A stretch of DNA of 64,000 nucleotides from Nesterenkonia aurantiaca (lineage in GTDB: Bacteria > Actinomycetota > Actinomycetes > Actinomycetales > Micrococcaceae). The DNA lies in NCBI RefSeq assembly GCF_004364585.1, contig NZ_SOAN01000008.1, forward strand, positions 1 to 64,000, given 5' to 3'. Shown piece by piece: positions 1 through 7,377 of the stretch; the first letter of the stretch is position 1; each line of letters starts with the position of its first letter. The notes beneath the pieces were generated by a model. That model did not search any database. It was not told the origin of the DNA and worked only from the letters and a program-made list of their open reading frames with translations. The position numbers and the translations under genes were made by a program.

Positions 1-78
1 TACCTCACGCCCGCCGAGTACGCTCGGCAATGCACCTACCAAACGGAGAACGACGACTCCCACAACGTGTGGACCTAA
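1..78 (+). CDS. transposase C-terminal fragment (IS3-like), 5' end outside window
   Basis: An open frame from base 1 ends at TAA (76-78) and reads YLTPAEYARQC followed by a polar tail. The motif with T-P-A-E-Y/F is typical of the last residues of IS3-family (OrfB, DDE integrase) transposases, just after the catalytic core. Only 25 residues are visible, so no catalytic residue can be checked. Its position immediately before a terminal-repeat-like sequence supports the reading. It could belong to another DDE family such as IS481. Confidence 0.55.
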   Translation, partial: YLTPAEYARQCTYQTENDDSHNVWT

Positions 79-94
79 CAGAGGGGGCGGCTCA
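1..94 (+). mobile_element. right end of an insertion sequence (IS3-like), cut by the window edge
   Basis: The first 78 bases encode a transposase C-terminus. The bases after it, up to TCA at 92-94, resemble an IS3-type terminal inverted repeat: read inward from the outer end it begins TGAGCCGCCCCCTCTG, and IS3-family ends begin TGA and are C-rich. The neighbouring glycosyltransferase gene stops abruptly at exactly this boundary, which fits an insertion. GGT at 95-97 would be a 3-bp target duplicate. Family assignment is inference from a short stretch; the other end lies outside the window. Confidence 0.55.
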
Positions 95-682
95 GGTGAA
101 CCGGGTCCGAGTGGCCAGCGGCGCCGGGATCTCGCCGCTGGTGATCGGGTTGTAGACCGAGGGATCTCCGTAGACCCAGACGGCGTGATAGAACTCCGCG
201 GCGGCCGACGCCCCGCCGATCCGGTCCCATTCCGCGCGGGCGGCGGCGGGGGAGTCCAATACCTCACGCATGCCCAGTACGCAGCGTGTGCCCTGCGAGC
301 GCAGCCACTTCAGTGAATCCAGCAGCTCCTCGTCGACCCCGAACGGGTGCCGGTCCGCGATGAAGAGGTCGGGGGACATGGCCTTGATGGCGGCGGCCGC
401 GGTGGAGCTGCGCAGCGCGGTGAGCCGCCCGTTGCTCACGTCGAGGTTCCGGGAGGCGTAGCCCTCAGCGGTCCGGGTGAACCCGGGCAGGACCAGCCAG
501 TCCCAGCCCGGGGGCAGCGAGTCGGCGGTCGCGTCGGGGTGCCCGGCGATGAGCAGGCCGCGCACCGGCTGACCGGTGAGTCGCGGCAGGTCTGCGGCGA
601 GGGCGTGGGCGAGGGCCCGATTGCGGCGGGCGTGGCCCAGGCCGACCGAGTCGTGTGAGTAGAGAACTACGGTGATGCTCAT
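92..682 (-). CDS. truncated predicted glycosyltransferase (COG4671 type), 3' end lost to IS insertion
   Basis: The 196-residue product begins with a short beta strand followed by SHDSVGLGHARRNRALA, the N-terminal signature of the COG4671 predicted glycosyltransferases, soluble GT-B-fold proteins of about 380-420 residues. Only the N-terminal Rossmann-like domain remains. The C-terminal nucleotide-sugar-binding half is missing, so the protein is probably inactive. The stop codon TGA (92-94 on the minus strand) is the outermost triplet of the adjacent IS end, so the IS itself closes the frame. The start ATG at 682 is used because the family motif begins a few residues later. The upstream interval carries a heptamer array that may be its operator. 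Native substrate unknown. Confidence 0.75.
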   Translation of the reverse strand: MSITVVLYSHDSVGLGHARRNRALAHALAADLPRLTGQPVRGLLIAGHPDATADSLPPGWDWLVLPGFTRTAEGYASRNLDVSNGRLTALRSSTAAAAIKAMSPDLFIADRHPFGVDEELLDSLKWLRSQGTRCVLGMREVLDSPAAARAEWDRIGGASAAAEFYHAVWVYGDPSVYNPITSGEIPAPLATRTRFT

Positions 683-716
683 GGAAGACCACTTTGGTCA
701 CCGCAGGTGAAGCAAC

Positions 717-778
717 GATGAGACCAGCATGAGAGTCTCTTCCGAGTTCTCTCATCCTGATCTCATCTGGTTCTCATA
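717..778. promoter_or_regulatory. candidate OmpR-type operator: five ATGAGA/TCTCAT repeats in 11-bp phase
   Basis: GATGAGA-CCAG-CATGAGA occupies 717-734. TCTCATC-CTGA-TCTCATC-TGGT-TCTCATA occupies 750-778. Seven-base units separated by four bases (11-bp period) are the usual site format of OmpR/PhoB-family response regulators. The array lies upstream of the interrupted glycosyltransferase gene (start 682, minus strand) and downstream of the DUF1844 gene. The regulator is not in the window. Confidence 0.45.
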
Positions 779-805
779 AAAGGGCTCAGTGCCTTGAGGG
801 GGTGT

Positions 806-1186
806 TCAGTTGACCGGTCCGGTCCACTTCTCTCCGGGGCCCTTGCCGGGCGCGTCCGGGACGGTGGACTCCTCGCGGAAGGCGAGCTGCAGCGAGCGCA
901 GTCCGTCACGCAGCGGCGCGGCGTGGGTGGAGCCGACCTCGGGAGCGGCGGCGGTGATCAGTCCGGCGAGTGCGGTGATCAGCTTGCGGGCCTCATCGAG
1001 GTCCTTGAGCTCCTCGGCCTTGGGATCATCGGCGAGGCCGGTCTTGACCGCGGCGGCACTCATCAGGTGCACGGCGACGGTGTTGATCAGCTCCACCGCG
1101 GGCACCTCGGAGATGTCGCGGGACCGCTGGTTGACCGCCTGGGCGAGATCGGATTCTTCGGCGTGGTTGTTCTGCTCACTCTGCAT
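806..1186 (-). CDS. DUF1844 domain-containing protein
   Basis: This is a small acidic cytoplasmic protein of 126 residues. The central part (about residues 18-85), with SRDISEVPAVELINTVAVHL and a following helix-rich stretch ending in LITALAGLI, matches the DUF1844 family. That family is regularly found divergently upstream of infC in Actinobacteria, as here. No catalytic motif is visible and the function is not known. The ATG at 1186 is preceded by no obvious ribosome site. The roughly 136-bp space to infC must hold the promoters of both genes. The C-terminal 30 residues are polar, Pro/Gly-rich and probably disordered. Confidence 0.85.
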   Translation of the reverse strand: MQSEQNNHAEESDLAQAVNQRSRDISEVPAVELINTVAVHLMSAAAVKTGLADDPKAEELKDLDEARKLITALAGLITAAAPEVGSTHAAPLRDGLRSLQLAFREESTVPDAPGKGPGEKWTGPVN

Positions 1187-1322
1187 GCTGGTAAGCTTGT
1201 CACAGTCTCATCGGCCGCGCTAAACGCGCTCAACACCGCGGAATGCGCCCAGTTGAGCTCAACGAAGCGCTCCAGCCGATGTCTCCCCATCCACCGAATT
1301 CCTCACAACAGGAGCTAGACAG

Positions 1323-2033
1323 ATCAGCGAACCACGCATCAACGAACGCATCCGCGTACCAGAAGTCCGCCTTGTCGGCCCCCAGGGGGAGCAGGTGGGT
1401 GTCGTTCGGATTGAAGACGCCCTTCGTCTTGCCACTGAGTCGGATCTGGATCTGGTAGAGGTTGCGCCCCAGGCCAAACCTCCCGTCTGCAAGCTGATGG
1501 ATTTCGGCAAGTACAAGTACGAGGCGGCGGTCAAGGCCCGTGAGTCGCGGAAGAACCAGAGCACCACGGTGCTCAAGGAGGTCCGCTTCCGGCTGAAGAT
1601 CGATGACCATGACTACAACACCAAGGTCGGTCACGCTCGCCGCTTCCTGGATGCCGGTGACAAGGTCAAGGCCATGATCCAGTTCCGCGGTCGCGAGCAG
1701 CAGCGCCCGGAGATGGGCGTGCGGCTCCTGCAGCGCTTCTCGCAGGACGTCGCTGATCTCGGCGCCGTGGAGTCCTCCCCGCGCCAGGACGGTCGCCACA
1801 TGGTGATGGTCGTCGGTCCGCTCAAGACCAAGGCCGAGGCCAAGGCCATGGCGAAGAACCAGGCCAAGAAAGAGGATCCCGTCGAGGCTGACGCCGAGGC
1901 CGAGGCTCCCAAGGTCAAGAACGAGCGCCGCTCGCGGAAGAACGCCGAGCGGCTGCCTACGGAGAAGAAGGATGCGACGCCGCTCTCGAACTCCATGGCC
2001 GATTATCTGCCGGATGAGCTGAAGAACCTCTAG
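1323..2033 (+). CDS. infC: translation initiation factor IF-3, ATC start
   Basis: IF-3 binds the 30S subunit, blocks premature 50S joining and checks the initiator tRNA-start codon pair. The product is 236 residues: an N-domain beginning [19 protein letters not shown], a lysine-rich linker, a C-domain with MIQFRGRE, and a charged Lys/Glu/Ala tail after about residue 175 typical of actinobacteria. No ATG, GTG or TTG is present where the family N-terminus must lie. The frame begins with ATC at 1323, and AGGAG (1310-1314) sits 8 nt upstream. Rare AUU/AUC starts are known for infC and allow IF-3 to repress its own synthesis. A GTG at 1395 is in frame but would remove 24 conserved residues. Confidence 0.93.
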   Translation: MSEPRINERIRVPEVRLVGPQGEQVGVVRIEDALRLATESDLDLVEVAPQAKPPVCKLMDFGKYKYEAAVKARESRKNQSTTVLKEVRFRLKIDDHDYNTKVGHARRFLDAGDKVKAMIQFRGREQQRPEMGVRLLQRFSQDVADLGAVESSPRQDGRHMVMVVGPLKTKAEAKAMAKNQAKKEDPVEADAEAEAPKVKNERRSRKNAERLPTEKKDATPLSNSMADYLPDELKNL

Positions 2034-2078
2034 AGGCCTTCTCTCCTCACGGTGAACCCGCGCACCATTCTCATGACG

Positions 2079-2084
2079 TAGACT
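2079..2084 (+). promoter_or_regulatory. -10 box TAGACT upstream of rpmI-rplT
   Basis: TAGACT is the -10 sequence that recurs before fdxA, tRNA-Asn, pyrH and frr in this window. It lies 206 nt before rpmI and would start a transcript containing the structured leader. No clear -35 box is seen. Confidence 0.5.
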
Positions 2085-2089
2085 GGTGC

Positions 2090-2280
2090 GCTGGTTTGCG
2101 TGACAGCCCCGCAGGGGGCCGTCACCACCACCCAAAAGGGGTCCGAGGCGTGGATCCGCTGTGCTGCGCAAGCAGCACCGGACACGCTGGCCGACCCACC
2201 TCTGCGCCGCCGCACCGGCTGATGAGCCTCGGCTCACGGTTGGAGAGCACAGGCGCTGCAGGTCCGAACGACATAAGGAG
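2090..2280 (+). ncRNA. candidate structured 5' leader of rpmI-rplT
   Basis: The 256-bp infC-rpmI gap has no gene but holds three compact hairpins. The first is 2102-2123 (GAC and GCCCC arms, loop GCAG). The second is 2161-2178, a perfect 7-bp stem GTGCTGC/GCAGCAC closed by a GCAA tetraloop. The third is 2223-2236 (TGAGC-CTCG-GCTCA). The ribosome site AAGGAG (2275-2280) follows. In other phyla the L35/L20 operon is controlled by L20 binding to an mRNA leader, so an equivalent here is plausible. No family match can be claimed from the sequence alone. Confidence 0.45.
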
Positions 2281-2289
2281 AACGGCACC

Positions 2290-2484
2290 ATGCCGAAGAT
2301 GAAGACCCACAGCGGGGCCAAGAAGCGGTTCAAGCTGACCGGTTCTGGCAAGCTCAAGCGCCAGCAGGCCAACCGTCGCCACTACCTGGAGCACAAGTCT
2401 TCACGCCTGAAGCGCCGCCTGGCCGGAGACCACCTGGTCACCAAGGCCGACGAGAAGCGCATCAAGCGGATGCTGGGCATCTGA
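2290..2484 (+). CDS. rpmI: 50S ribosomal protein L35
   Basis: This is a 64-residue, strongly basic ribosomal protein starting [15 protein letters not shown], the near-invariant L35 N-terminus, and ending KRMLGI. It packs into the large subunit near the peptidyl-transferase region. The ATG at 2290 is chosen because AAGGAG lies 9 nt upstream and the family starts here; the frame stays open further upstream without similarity to anything. It lies between infC and rplT in the conserved infC-rpmI-rplT order, 49 bp before rplT, and is probably co-transcribed with it. Confidence 0.97.
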   Translation: MPKMKTHSGAKKRFKLTGSGKLKRQQANRRHYLEHKSSRLKRRLAGDHLVTKADEKRIKRMLGI

Positions 2485-2533
2485 GCCTCAGCACGTTCAT
2501 CACCGAAGACTTTAAGACTCAAGGAGATATCAC

Positions 2534-2914
2534 GTGGCACGTGTGAAGAGGGCCGTCAATGGCCATAAGAAGCGCCGCAAGGTCCTAGACAGGGCCTCCG
2601 GCTACCGCGGTCAGCGCTCACGCCTTTACCGCAAGGCAAAAGAGCAGCTGCTGCACTCGTACGTCTATAACTACCAGCACCGCAAGAAGCGCAAGGGTGA
2701 CTTCCGCCGCCTGTGGATCCAGCGCATCAACGCTGCCTCCCGCTCGCACGGCATGACCTACAACCGCTTCATCCAGGGCCTGAAGGCCGCTGGAGTCGAG
2801 GTTGATCGCCGCATGCTGGCTGAGCTGGCCGTCTACGACGCCAACTCATTCGGCGTTCTGGTCGAGACCGCCCGCAAGGCGCTCCCGCAGGACGTCAACG
2901 CCGCTCGAGTCTGA
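2534..2914 (+). CDS. rplT: 50S ribosomal protein L20
   Basis: L20 is needed for early 50S assembly and binds 23S rRNA; in several bacteria it also represses its own operon through the mRNA leader. The 126-residue product has the basic N-terminal extension ([19 protein letters not shown]) and the globular C-terminal domain with [19 protein letters not shown], the conserved signature. The size is normal for the family. AAGGAG at 2521-2525 lies just upstream of the ATG. A 10-bp-stem terminator follows 16 bases after the stop, so the rpmI-rplT transcript likely ends here. Confidence 0.97.
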   Translation: MARVKRAVNGHKKRRKVLDRASGYRGQRSRLYRKAKEQLLHSYVYNYQHRKKRKGDFRRLWIQRINAASRSHGMTYNRFIQGLKAAGVEVDRRMLAELAVYDANSFGVLVETARKALPQDVNAARV

Positions 2915-2930
2915 CTCGATCAGCGTGGCT

Positions 2931-2965
2931 GAAGGCGCCGTCTCCTCATCGGGGGCGGCGCCTTC
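2931..2965 (+). terminator. stem-loop terminator after rplT
   Basis: GAAGGCGCCG (2931-2940) pairs perfectly with CGGCGCCTTC (2956-2965) across a 15-nt loop. No T-run follows, as is common for actinobacterial terminators. Confidence 0.6.
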
Positions 2966-3052
2966 TGCATGTGCGCGGCCGCTCGCAAGAGCGCGCCGCT
3001 CGGCAGCACCCCGAGAAGTATGAGCAGCCCCGAAGCAGGAGAAGAGAGAATC

Positions 3053-4027
3053 ATGTCCCAGCACATCGACCCCGAGCTCGTCGACAACCCGAAGTCTGAC
3101 CGCGTCCGTCGCGTGGCGGCTCTGGCCGGGCGCTCCGCGCGGCAGAAGCAGGGACTCTTCCTGGCGGAGGGGCCCCAGCCGGTCCGCGAAGCACTCACGA
3201 TCTGGCTGCGCCAGTGGGAGCAGGAGCTGGGCCCGCAGCCCTTCCCTGAGCTGGACGCGCTCTTCTTCGATCCCGCAGCCCTGGAGCGGCACCCCGATGT
3301 GCTGGCGCTGCTGGACCGGATGCGCGGGGTGCTGTTCAACCCGGAGACCCAGCTGCCCTCGAACGCCCGGCCGTTCCTGCGCGAGGCCACCCCCGAGGCG
3401 CTGCGCGCCATGGGCGACGCCGAGACCTCCCAGGGCATGCTCGCCGTCTGCCGCATCCCCTCGGTGAGCACAGCACGCGAAGCGCTGGACGCCCAGCTCG
3501 AGAAGGTCGCCCAGGGCACCGGACAGGTCGCGGCGATGCTGCGCCTGCAGGACCCGGGCAATGCCGGCACGATCATCCGCACTGCGGATGCGGCCGGCGC
3601 CGGCGCCGTGGTGCTCTCCGCAGGGACCGTGGATCCCTGGAGCCCCAAGGTCGTGCGTTCTGCGGCGGGCTCACATTTCCACGTGCCGATCTTCACCGGC
3701 ATCGACGCCGCCGAGCTGACCGAGACCGCTCGCGCCAAGGGCTTCCAGGTGCTCGCCGCCGACGGCCGCGGTGAGGTCCAGCTCGCCGAGCTGGCGACCC
3801 CTGCGGCCCCCACGCTGTGGCTGCTCGGCCATGAGGCCCACGGACTGACCCATGTCGAGCGTGAACTCGCCGATCAGCGTGTGGCGATCCCGCTCTTCGG
3901 GGCCGCCGAGTCCCTGAACGTGGCCACCGCGGCCACGGTGTGCATGTATTCCACCGCGATGGCTCAGCACGCGCTCTCAGCCGAGGCGCCAGCGTCCGAC
4001 GCCGGAGAGAGCGCACCCACGGCATGA
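3053..4027 (+). CDS. TrmH/SpoU-family RNA 2'-O-ribose methyltransferase
   Basis: This is a SPOUT-class methyltransferase that transfers methyl from SAM to a ribose 2'-OH in rRNA or tRNA. An N-terminal substrate-binding domain occupies roughly residues 1-150. The SpoU domain follows, with LQDPGNAGTIIRTADAAGAG (motif 1, catalytic Arg), GHEAHGL and the knot motif IPLFGAAESLNVATA (motif 3). ATG 3053 is preferred to ATG 3020 because AGGAG lies 10 nt upstream. The stop overlaps the start of the next gene by ATGA, indicating translational coupling. The exact nucleotide target cannot be assigned from sequence; the position next to rplT is common in Actinobacteria. Confidence 0.88.
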   Translation: MSQHIDPELVDNPKSDRVRRVAALAGRSARQKQGLFLAEGPQPVREALTIWLRQWEQELGPQPFPELDALFFDPAALERHPDVLALLDRMRGVLFNPETQLPSNARPFLREATPEALRAMGDAETSQGMLAVCRIPSVSTAREALDAQLEKVAQGTGQVAAMLRLQDPGNAGTIIRTADAAGAGAVVLSAGTVDPWSPKVVRSAAGSHFHVPIFTGIDAAELTETARAKGFQVLAADGRGEVQLAELATPAAPTLWLLGHEAHGLTHVERELADQRVAIPLFGAAESLNVATAATVCMYSTAMAQHALSAEAPASDAGESAPTA

Positions 4028-4329
4028 GCCGGGAGGCCGAGAACACCGGCTTCGACTGCATCCACTGCGGGCAGCCGATCCCCAGACAGCTCGGCGGCAG
4101 CTATCGCAATCACTGCCCCCGCTGCCTGTACTCCCGGCATGTGGACATCACCCCGGGGGACCGCGCCGCGAACTGTGGGGCGGCGATGGAACCGGTGGGC
4201 GTGGACCACACCGGCAAGAAGGGCTTCCTGCTGCTGCACCGCTGCACCCGGTGCGGGCAGGTGGACCGGAACCGGCTCGCACCGGATGACGATATGGACC
4301 GCGTCATCGAGCTCCAGCGCCCGCACTGA
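4024..4329 (+). CDS. RNHCP domain protein (small zinc-ribbon)
   Basis: The 101-residue protein carries CIHCG, then YRNHCPRCLYSRHVD, then a CTRCGQVDRNRLAPDDD tail. The R-N-H-C-P string defines the RNHCP domain family, and the paired CxxC motifs suggest one or two bound zinc ions. The family's molecular role is not established to my knowledge. Its start overlaps the stop of the RNA methyltransferase gene (ATGA), so the two proteins are made together, which hints at a role in RNA modification or ribosome work (inference). Length is usual for the family. Confidence 0.85.
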   Translation: MSREAENTGFDCIHCGQPIPRQLGGSYRNHCPRCLYSRHVDITPGDRAANCGAAMEPVGVDHTGKKGFLLLHRCTRCGQVDRNRLAPDDDMDRVIELQRPH

Positions 4330-4351
4330 GCCCAGGCTGTGGCGTCGTGAC

Positions 4352-5116
4352 TCAGCCGGCCTGGTTGCTGAACTGCACCCCCGAGGCGCCTCGGCGATGC
4401 GAGCCCACAAGGTGGGTGTCGACCATCCCGATGGCCTCCATCAGCGCGAAGGCCGTGGTGGGACCGACGAATCGGAACCCCTCGGCCTTGAGCCGCTTCG
4501 CCAGGGCCTCGGACTCCGCGGATCGCGTGGGCACCTGCTCCATGGTCTCCGGCACAGGGGTCTGTTCCGGCTTGAAGGACCAGATCAGCGCGGACAGACC
4601 GCCGCGATCCCGCAGTTCCAGGGTGGCGCGGGCATTGCCGATGGTCGCGGTGATCTTCCCGCGGTGCCGAATGATCCCGGCGTCCTCGAGCAGCCGCAGC
4701 ACGTCTGCCTCGGTGAACTCCGCGACGGCCTCGGGATCGAATCCGGCGAAGGCGGCGCGGAAGTTCTCCCGCTTGGCCAGGATCGTGGACCAGGAGAGAC
4801 CTGCCTGGAAGCCCTCCAGGCTCAGTCGCTCAAACAGGCCCGGCTCGTCGCGGATCGGCATGCCCCATTCGGTGTCGTAATAGCGCAGCATCATCTCGCT
4901 GCCCAGCGCCCAGGGCGTGCGGGCCAGCCCATCGGGACCGGGTGCCGGTCCAGTGCCAGGCCCGCTGCCAGGCGCGGTGGTGTGTCCGGTGCCAGGCCTG
5001 GTGGTGGGTTCCGTGCCGGAGTCGGTCCCCGGCGCGGAGGCCGATTCAGGAGCCGGTGCAGGAGTCGGTGCAGCGGTCAGTGAAGAGGTCGGCGCGGGGG
5101 TCTGATCAGAAGCCAC
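4352..5116 (-). CDS. tag: DNA-3-methyladenine glycosylase I with altered zinc site
   Basis: Tag removes 3-methyladenine from alkylated DNA. Residues 66-250 follow the Tag fold, with YYDTEWG, LEGFQAGLSW (keeping the Glu of the base pocket), KREN and AGIIRHRGKI. By direct residue spacing against E. coli Tag, the four zinc ligands Cys4, His17, His175 and Cys179 correspond to Thr67, Tyr80, His235 and Ser239, so three of four are lost. The first 62 residues form a low-complexity Pro/Thr/Gly/Ala extension not present in most family members. The GTG start at 5116 has only a weak ribosome site. A later start near residue 62 cannot be excluded, although no good ATG/GTG with a Shine-Dalgarno site is visible there. 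Confidence 0.87.
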   Translation of the reverse strand: MASDQTPAPTSSLTAAPTPAPAPESASAPGTDSGTEPTTRPGTGHTTAPGSGPGTGPAPGPDGLARTPWALGSEMMLRYYDTEWGMPIRDEPGLFERLSLEGFQAGLSWSTILAKRENFRAAFAGFDPEAVAEFTEADVLRLLEDAGIIRHRGKITATIGNARATLELRDRGGLSALIWSFKPEQTPVPETMEQVPTRSAESEALAKRLKAEGFRFVGPTTAFALMEAIGMVDTHLVGSHRRGASGVQFSNQAG

Positions 5117-5149
5117 GGCACCAGGGTATCCCGACCCACCACGCCGGTA

Positions 5150-5164
5150 GTTGCATCATGCAAC
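5150..5164. promoter_or_regulatory. perfect 15-bp palindrome GTTGCATCATGCAAC, candidate MarR-type operator
   Basis: GTTGCAT and ATGCAAC are exact inverted repeats around one central C. The site lies between the tag start (minus strand) and the -10 box of the S9 peptidase (5185-5190), overlapping the expected -35 region. TTGCAT-N-ATGCAA palindromes are typical of MarR-family sites. No MarR gene is in the window. Confidence 0.45.
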
Positions 5165-5184
5165 CAGATGTTGCTCCGCGCTGG

Positions 5185-5190
5185 TAGAAC
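5185..5190 (+). promoter_or_regulatory. -10-like TAGAAC, 6 nt before the S9 peptidase ATG
   Basis: TAGAAC differs from TANNNT only in the last base. It sits 6 nt upstream of ATG 5197, the spacing expected for a leaderless transcript and shared by many other genes here. No ribosome site is present. Confidence 0.4.
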
Positions 5191-5196
5191 AGCATC

Positions 5197-7302
5197 ATGA
5201 CGAACAGCACCCCGACACAGCCCGGTCCGAGCATCTTCGCCGACCTGGACCAGTACGTCACCCACTCTCGGCTCAGCGGCCTCACGCTGAGCCCCGACGG
5301 GTCGCGGCTGGTCACCACGGTCTCCACCGTCAACACCGCAGGAGACGGCTACACCGGAGCGCTGTGGGAGATCGACCCGCAGGGCAGCCGCGCCGCGCGG
5401 CGACTCACCCGCAGCGCCAAGGGTGAGGCGGCTCCGGTGTTCTCCGCCGACGGTGACCTCTACTTCACCTCGGCCCGCCCGGGGGAGAAGCCGGAGCCCA
5501 AGGGTGCCGCGCTGTACAAGCTCCCGGCCGCCGGGGGTGAATCGGTGCTGGTCAGCCGCAGGGCCGGCGGGGTGAGCCAGCCGCACTGCGCTCAGCAGGG
5601 GTCCGCCATCCTGCTCACCGCGCCGCTGCTGCCGGGAGCGCGCAGCGAGGAGGACCAGGAGCAGCTGCACACCCGGCGCGAGGAAGCCTCGGTCAAGGCG
5701 ATCCTGCACACCGGCTACCCGGTCCGGTTCTGGGACCACGATCTCGGTCCGGCCCGCCCGAGCCTGTTCGCGCTGGAGCCCTCGGCGGCTGCCGGCCCCC
5801 GGCCTGAGGACGACGCCGGATCCGAGCTGCAGGATTCCGAACCGAACAGCCTGCGCCACCTCACCGAGGGGCTGGGCGCGCGCTTCGGCGGCGAGGTGCA
5901 GCTCAGCCCGGATGGCAGGCTCGCGCTGATCAGCGTCATCGTGCCGGAACCGCGGGCAGGTCAGCGCACCGCCCTGGCCGTGGTGGACATCGCCACCGCT
6001 GAACGCCGGATGATCGCCGATGAGCCCGGCTACACGTTCAGCGCCGGGGTGATCAGCCCGGACGGTCGGAGCGCCGCCGTCCTGCGCTCGGCCCAGCCGA
6101 CGCCGCAGCGGGCCCCGCAGCCGCAGCTGCACCTGCTGGACCTGGACACCGGCGAGCTGACGCGGCTCGCCGAGGACGCGGACCTGTGGCTGAGCCCCGC
6201 GGCCTGGCTCCCGGATGGCTCTGCTCTGCTCGCGCTGGCCGATCAGGGCGGACGCGGTCCGGTGTTCCGGGTGGATGCCTCTTCCGGCGCGGTGCACCAG
6301 GTGACCACCGAGGATGCGACCTACTCCGCCGTCGTCGTGGACCCCGAGGGTCACACGGGCTACGGGGTGCGCTCGAGCTACGCCTTCCCCGAGGAGGTGG
6401 TCTCGATCGACCTCACCACCGGTGAGGCCACGCGACTGCAGAACCCCCATCAGCGCCCGGAGCTCCCGGGCAGCCTGAGCGAGGTCACTGCCGTCGGGAC
6501 CGACGGCGCACCGGTGCGTGCCTGGCTGGCACTTCCTGAGCAGGCCTCCGCCGCGCACCCGGCACCGCTGCTGCTCTGGATCCATGGCGGTCCGCTGAAC
6601 TCCTGGAACGCCTGGACCTGGCGCTGGAACCCCTGGCTGATGGTGGAGCAGGGCTACGCGGTGCTGCTTCCGGACCCGGCGCTGTCCACCGGCTACGGAC
6701 AGGACTTCGTCCAGCGCGGCTGGAACTCCTGGGGCGGGCATCCCTTCACCGACCTGATGGCGATCACCGACGTCACCGAGGCGCGCGAGGACATCGACCC
6801 CACGCGCACCGCAGCGATGGGCGGATCCTTCGGCGGCTACATGGCGAACTGGATCGCCGGGCAGACCGACCGGTTCTCCGCGATCGTCACCCACGCCTCG
6901 CTGTGGGCGCTGGATCAGTTCGGACCGACCACAGACATGGCCTCCTACTGGCGCAACGAGCTCGACGAGCGGATGGCCGCGGAGCACTCGCCACACCTTC
7001 ACGTGGAGAAGATCGTGACTCCGATGCTGGTCATCCACGGCGATAAGGACTACCGGGTGCCGATCGGGGAGGGCCTGCGGCTCTGGTACGAGCTGCTGGC
7101 GAAGTCCGGACTGCCGGCTGATCAGGACGGGCAGAGCGCGCATCGGTTCCTGTACTTTCCGGACGAGAACCACTGGGTGCTCAGCCCCGCCCACGCCAAG
7201 ATCTGGTACCAGGTGGTCTCCGGCTTCCTCTCCGAGCACCTGCTGGGAGAGCCGGCCGTGCCGCCGGAAGAGCTGGGACTCACCGCCCCGGCTGCGGACT
7301 AG
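5197..7302 (+). CDS. S9 family (prolyl oligopeptidase-type) serine peptidase
   Basis: The 701-residue cytosolic-type peptidase has no signal peptide. Residues about 15-440 form a WD/PD40-like beta-propeller with repeated 'SPDG' turns. The alpha/beta-hydrolase domain follows, with LLLWIHGGPLNSWNAW (oxyanion region), GGSFGGYMANW (nucleophile Ser544), HGDKDYRVP (Asp616/Asp618) and ENHWVL (His659). These enzymes cleave short peptides or release N-terminal residues; the acylaminoacyl-peptidase/S9C group is most likely. ATG 5197 is supported by a -10-like box 6 nt upstream and absence of a ribosome site. A palindrome at 5150-5164 may regulate it. Confidence 0.9.
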   Translation: MTNSTPTQPGPSIFADLDQYVTHSRLSGLTLSPDGSRLVTTVSTVNTAGDGYTGALWEIDPQGSRAARRLTRSAKGEAAPVFSADGDLYFTSARPGEKPEPKGAALYKLPAAGGESVLVSRRAGGVSQPHCAQQGSAILLTAPLLPGARSEEDQEQLHTRREEASVKAILHTGYPVRFWDHDLGPARPSLFALEPSAAAGPRPEDDAGSELQDSEPNSLRHLTEGLGARFGGEVQLSPDGRLALISVIVPEPRAGQRTALAVVDIATAERRMIADEPGYTFSAGVISPDGRSAAVLRSAQPTPQRAPQPQLHLLDLDTGELTRLAEDADLWLSPAAWLPDGSALLALADQGGRGPVFRVDASSGAVHQVTTEDATYSAVVVDPEGHTGYGVRSSYAFPEEVVSIDLTTGEATRLQNPHQRPELPGSLSEVTAVGTDGAPVRAWLALPEQASAAHPAPLLLWIHGGPLNSWNAWTWRWNPWLMVEQGYAVLLPDPALSTGYGQDFVQRGWNSWGGHPFTDLMAITDVTEAREDIDPTRTAAMGGSFGGYMANWIAGQTDRFSAIVTHASLWALDQFGPTTDMASYWRNELDERMAAEHSPHLHVEKIVTPMLVIHGDKDYRVPIGEGLRLWYELLAKSGLPADQDGQSAHRFLYFPDENHWVLSPAHAKIWYQVVSGFLSEHLLGEPAVPPEELGLTAPAAD

Positions 7303-7377
7303 CGCTGGCGGCCCCTCCGAGGGCACATCTCGCCTTTTCGGTGATCTGTCGCATGGCTTTGAACCGCTTCGGCGATC

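Noticed and set aside
1197-1226. TTGTCA-N18-TAAACG as the infC promoter
   Set aside because: The last -10 base is wrong and other weak candidates exist in the same gap, so I did not list it.
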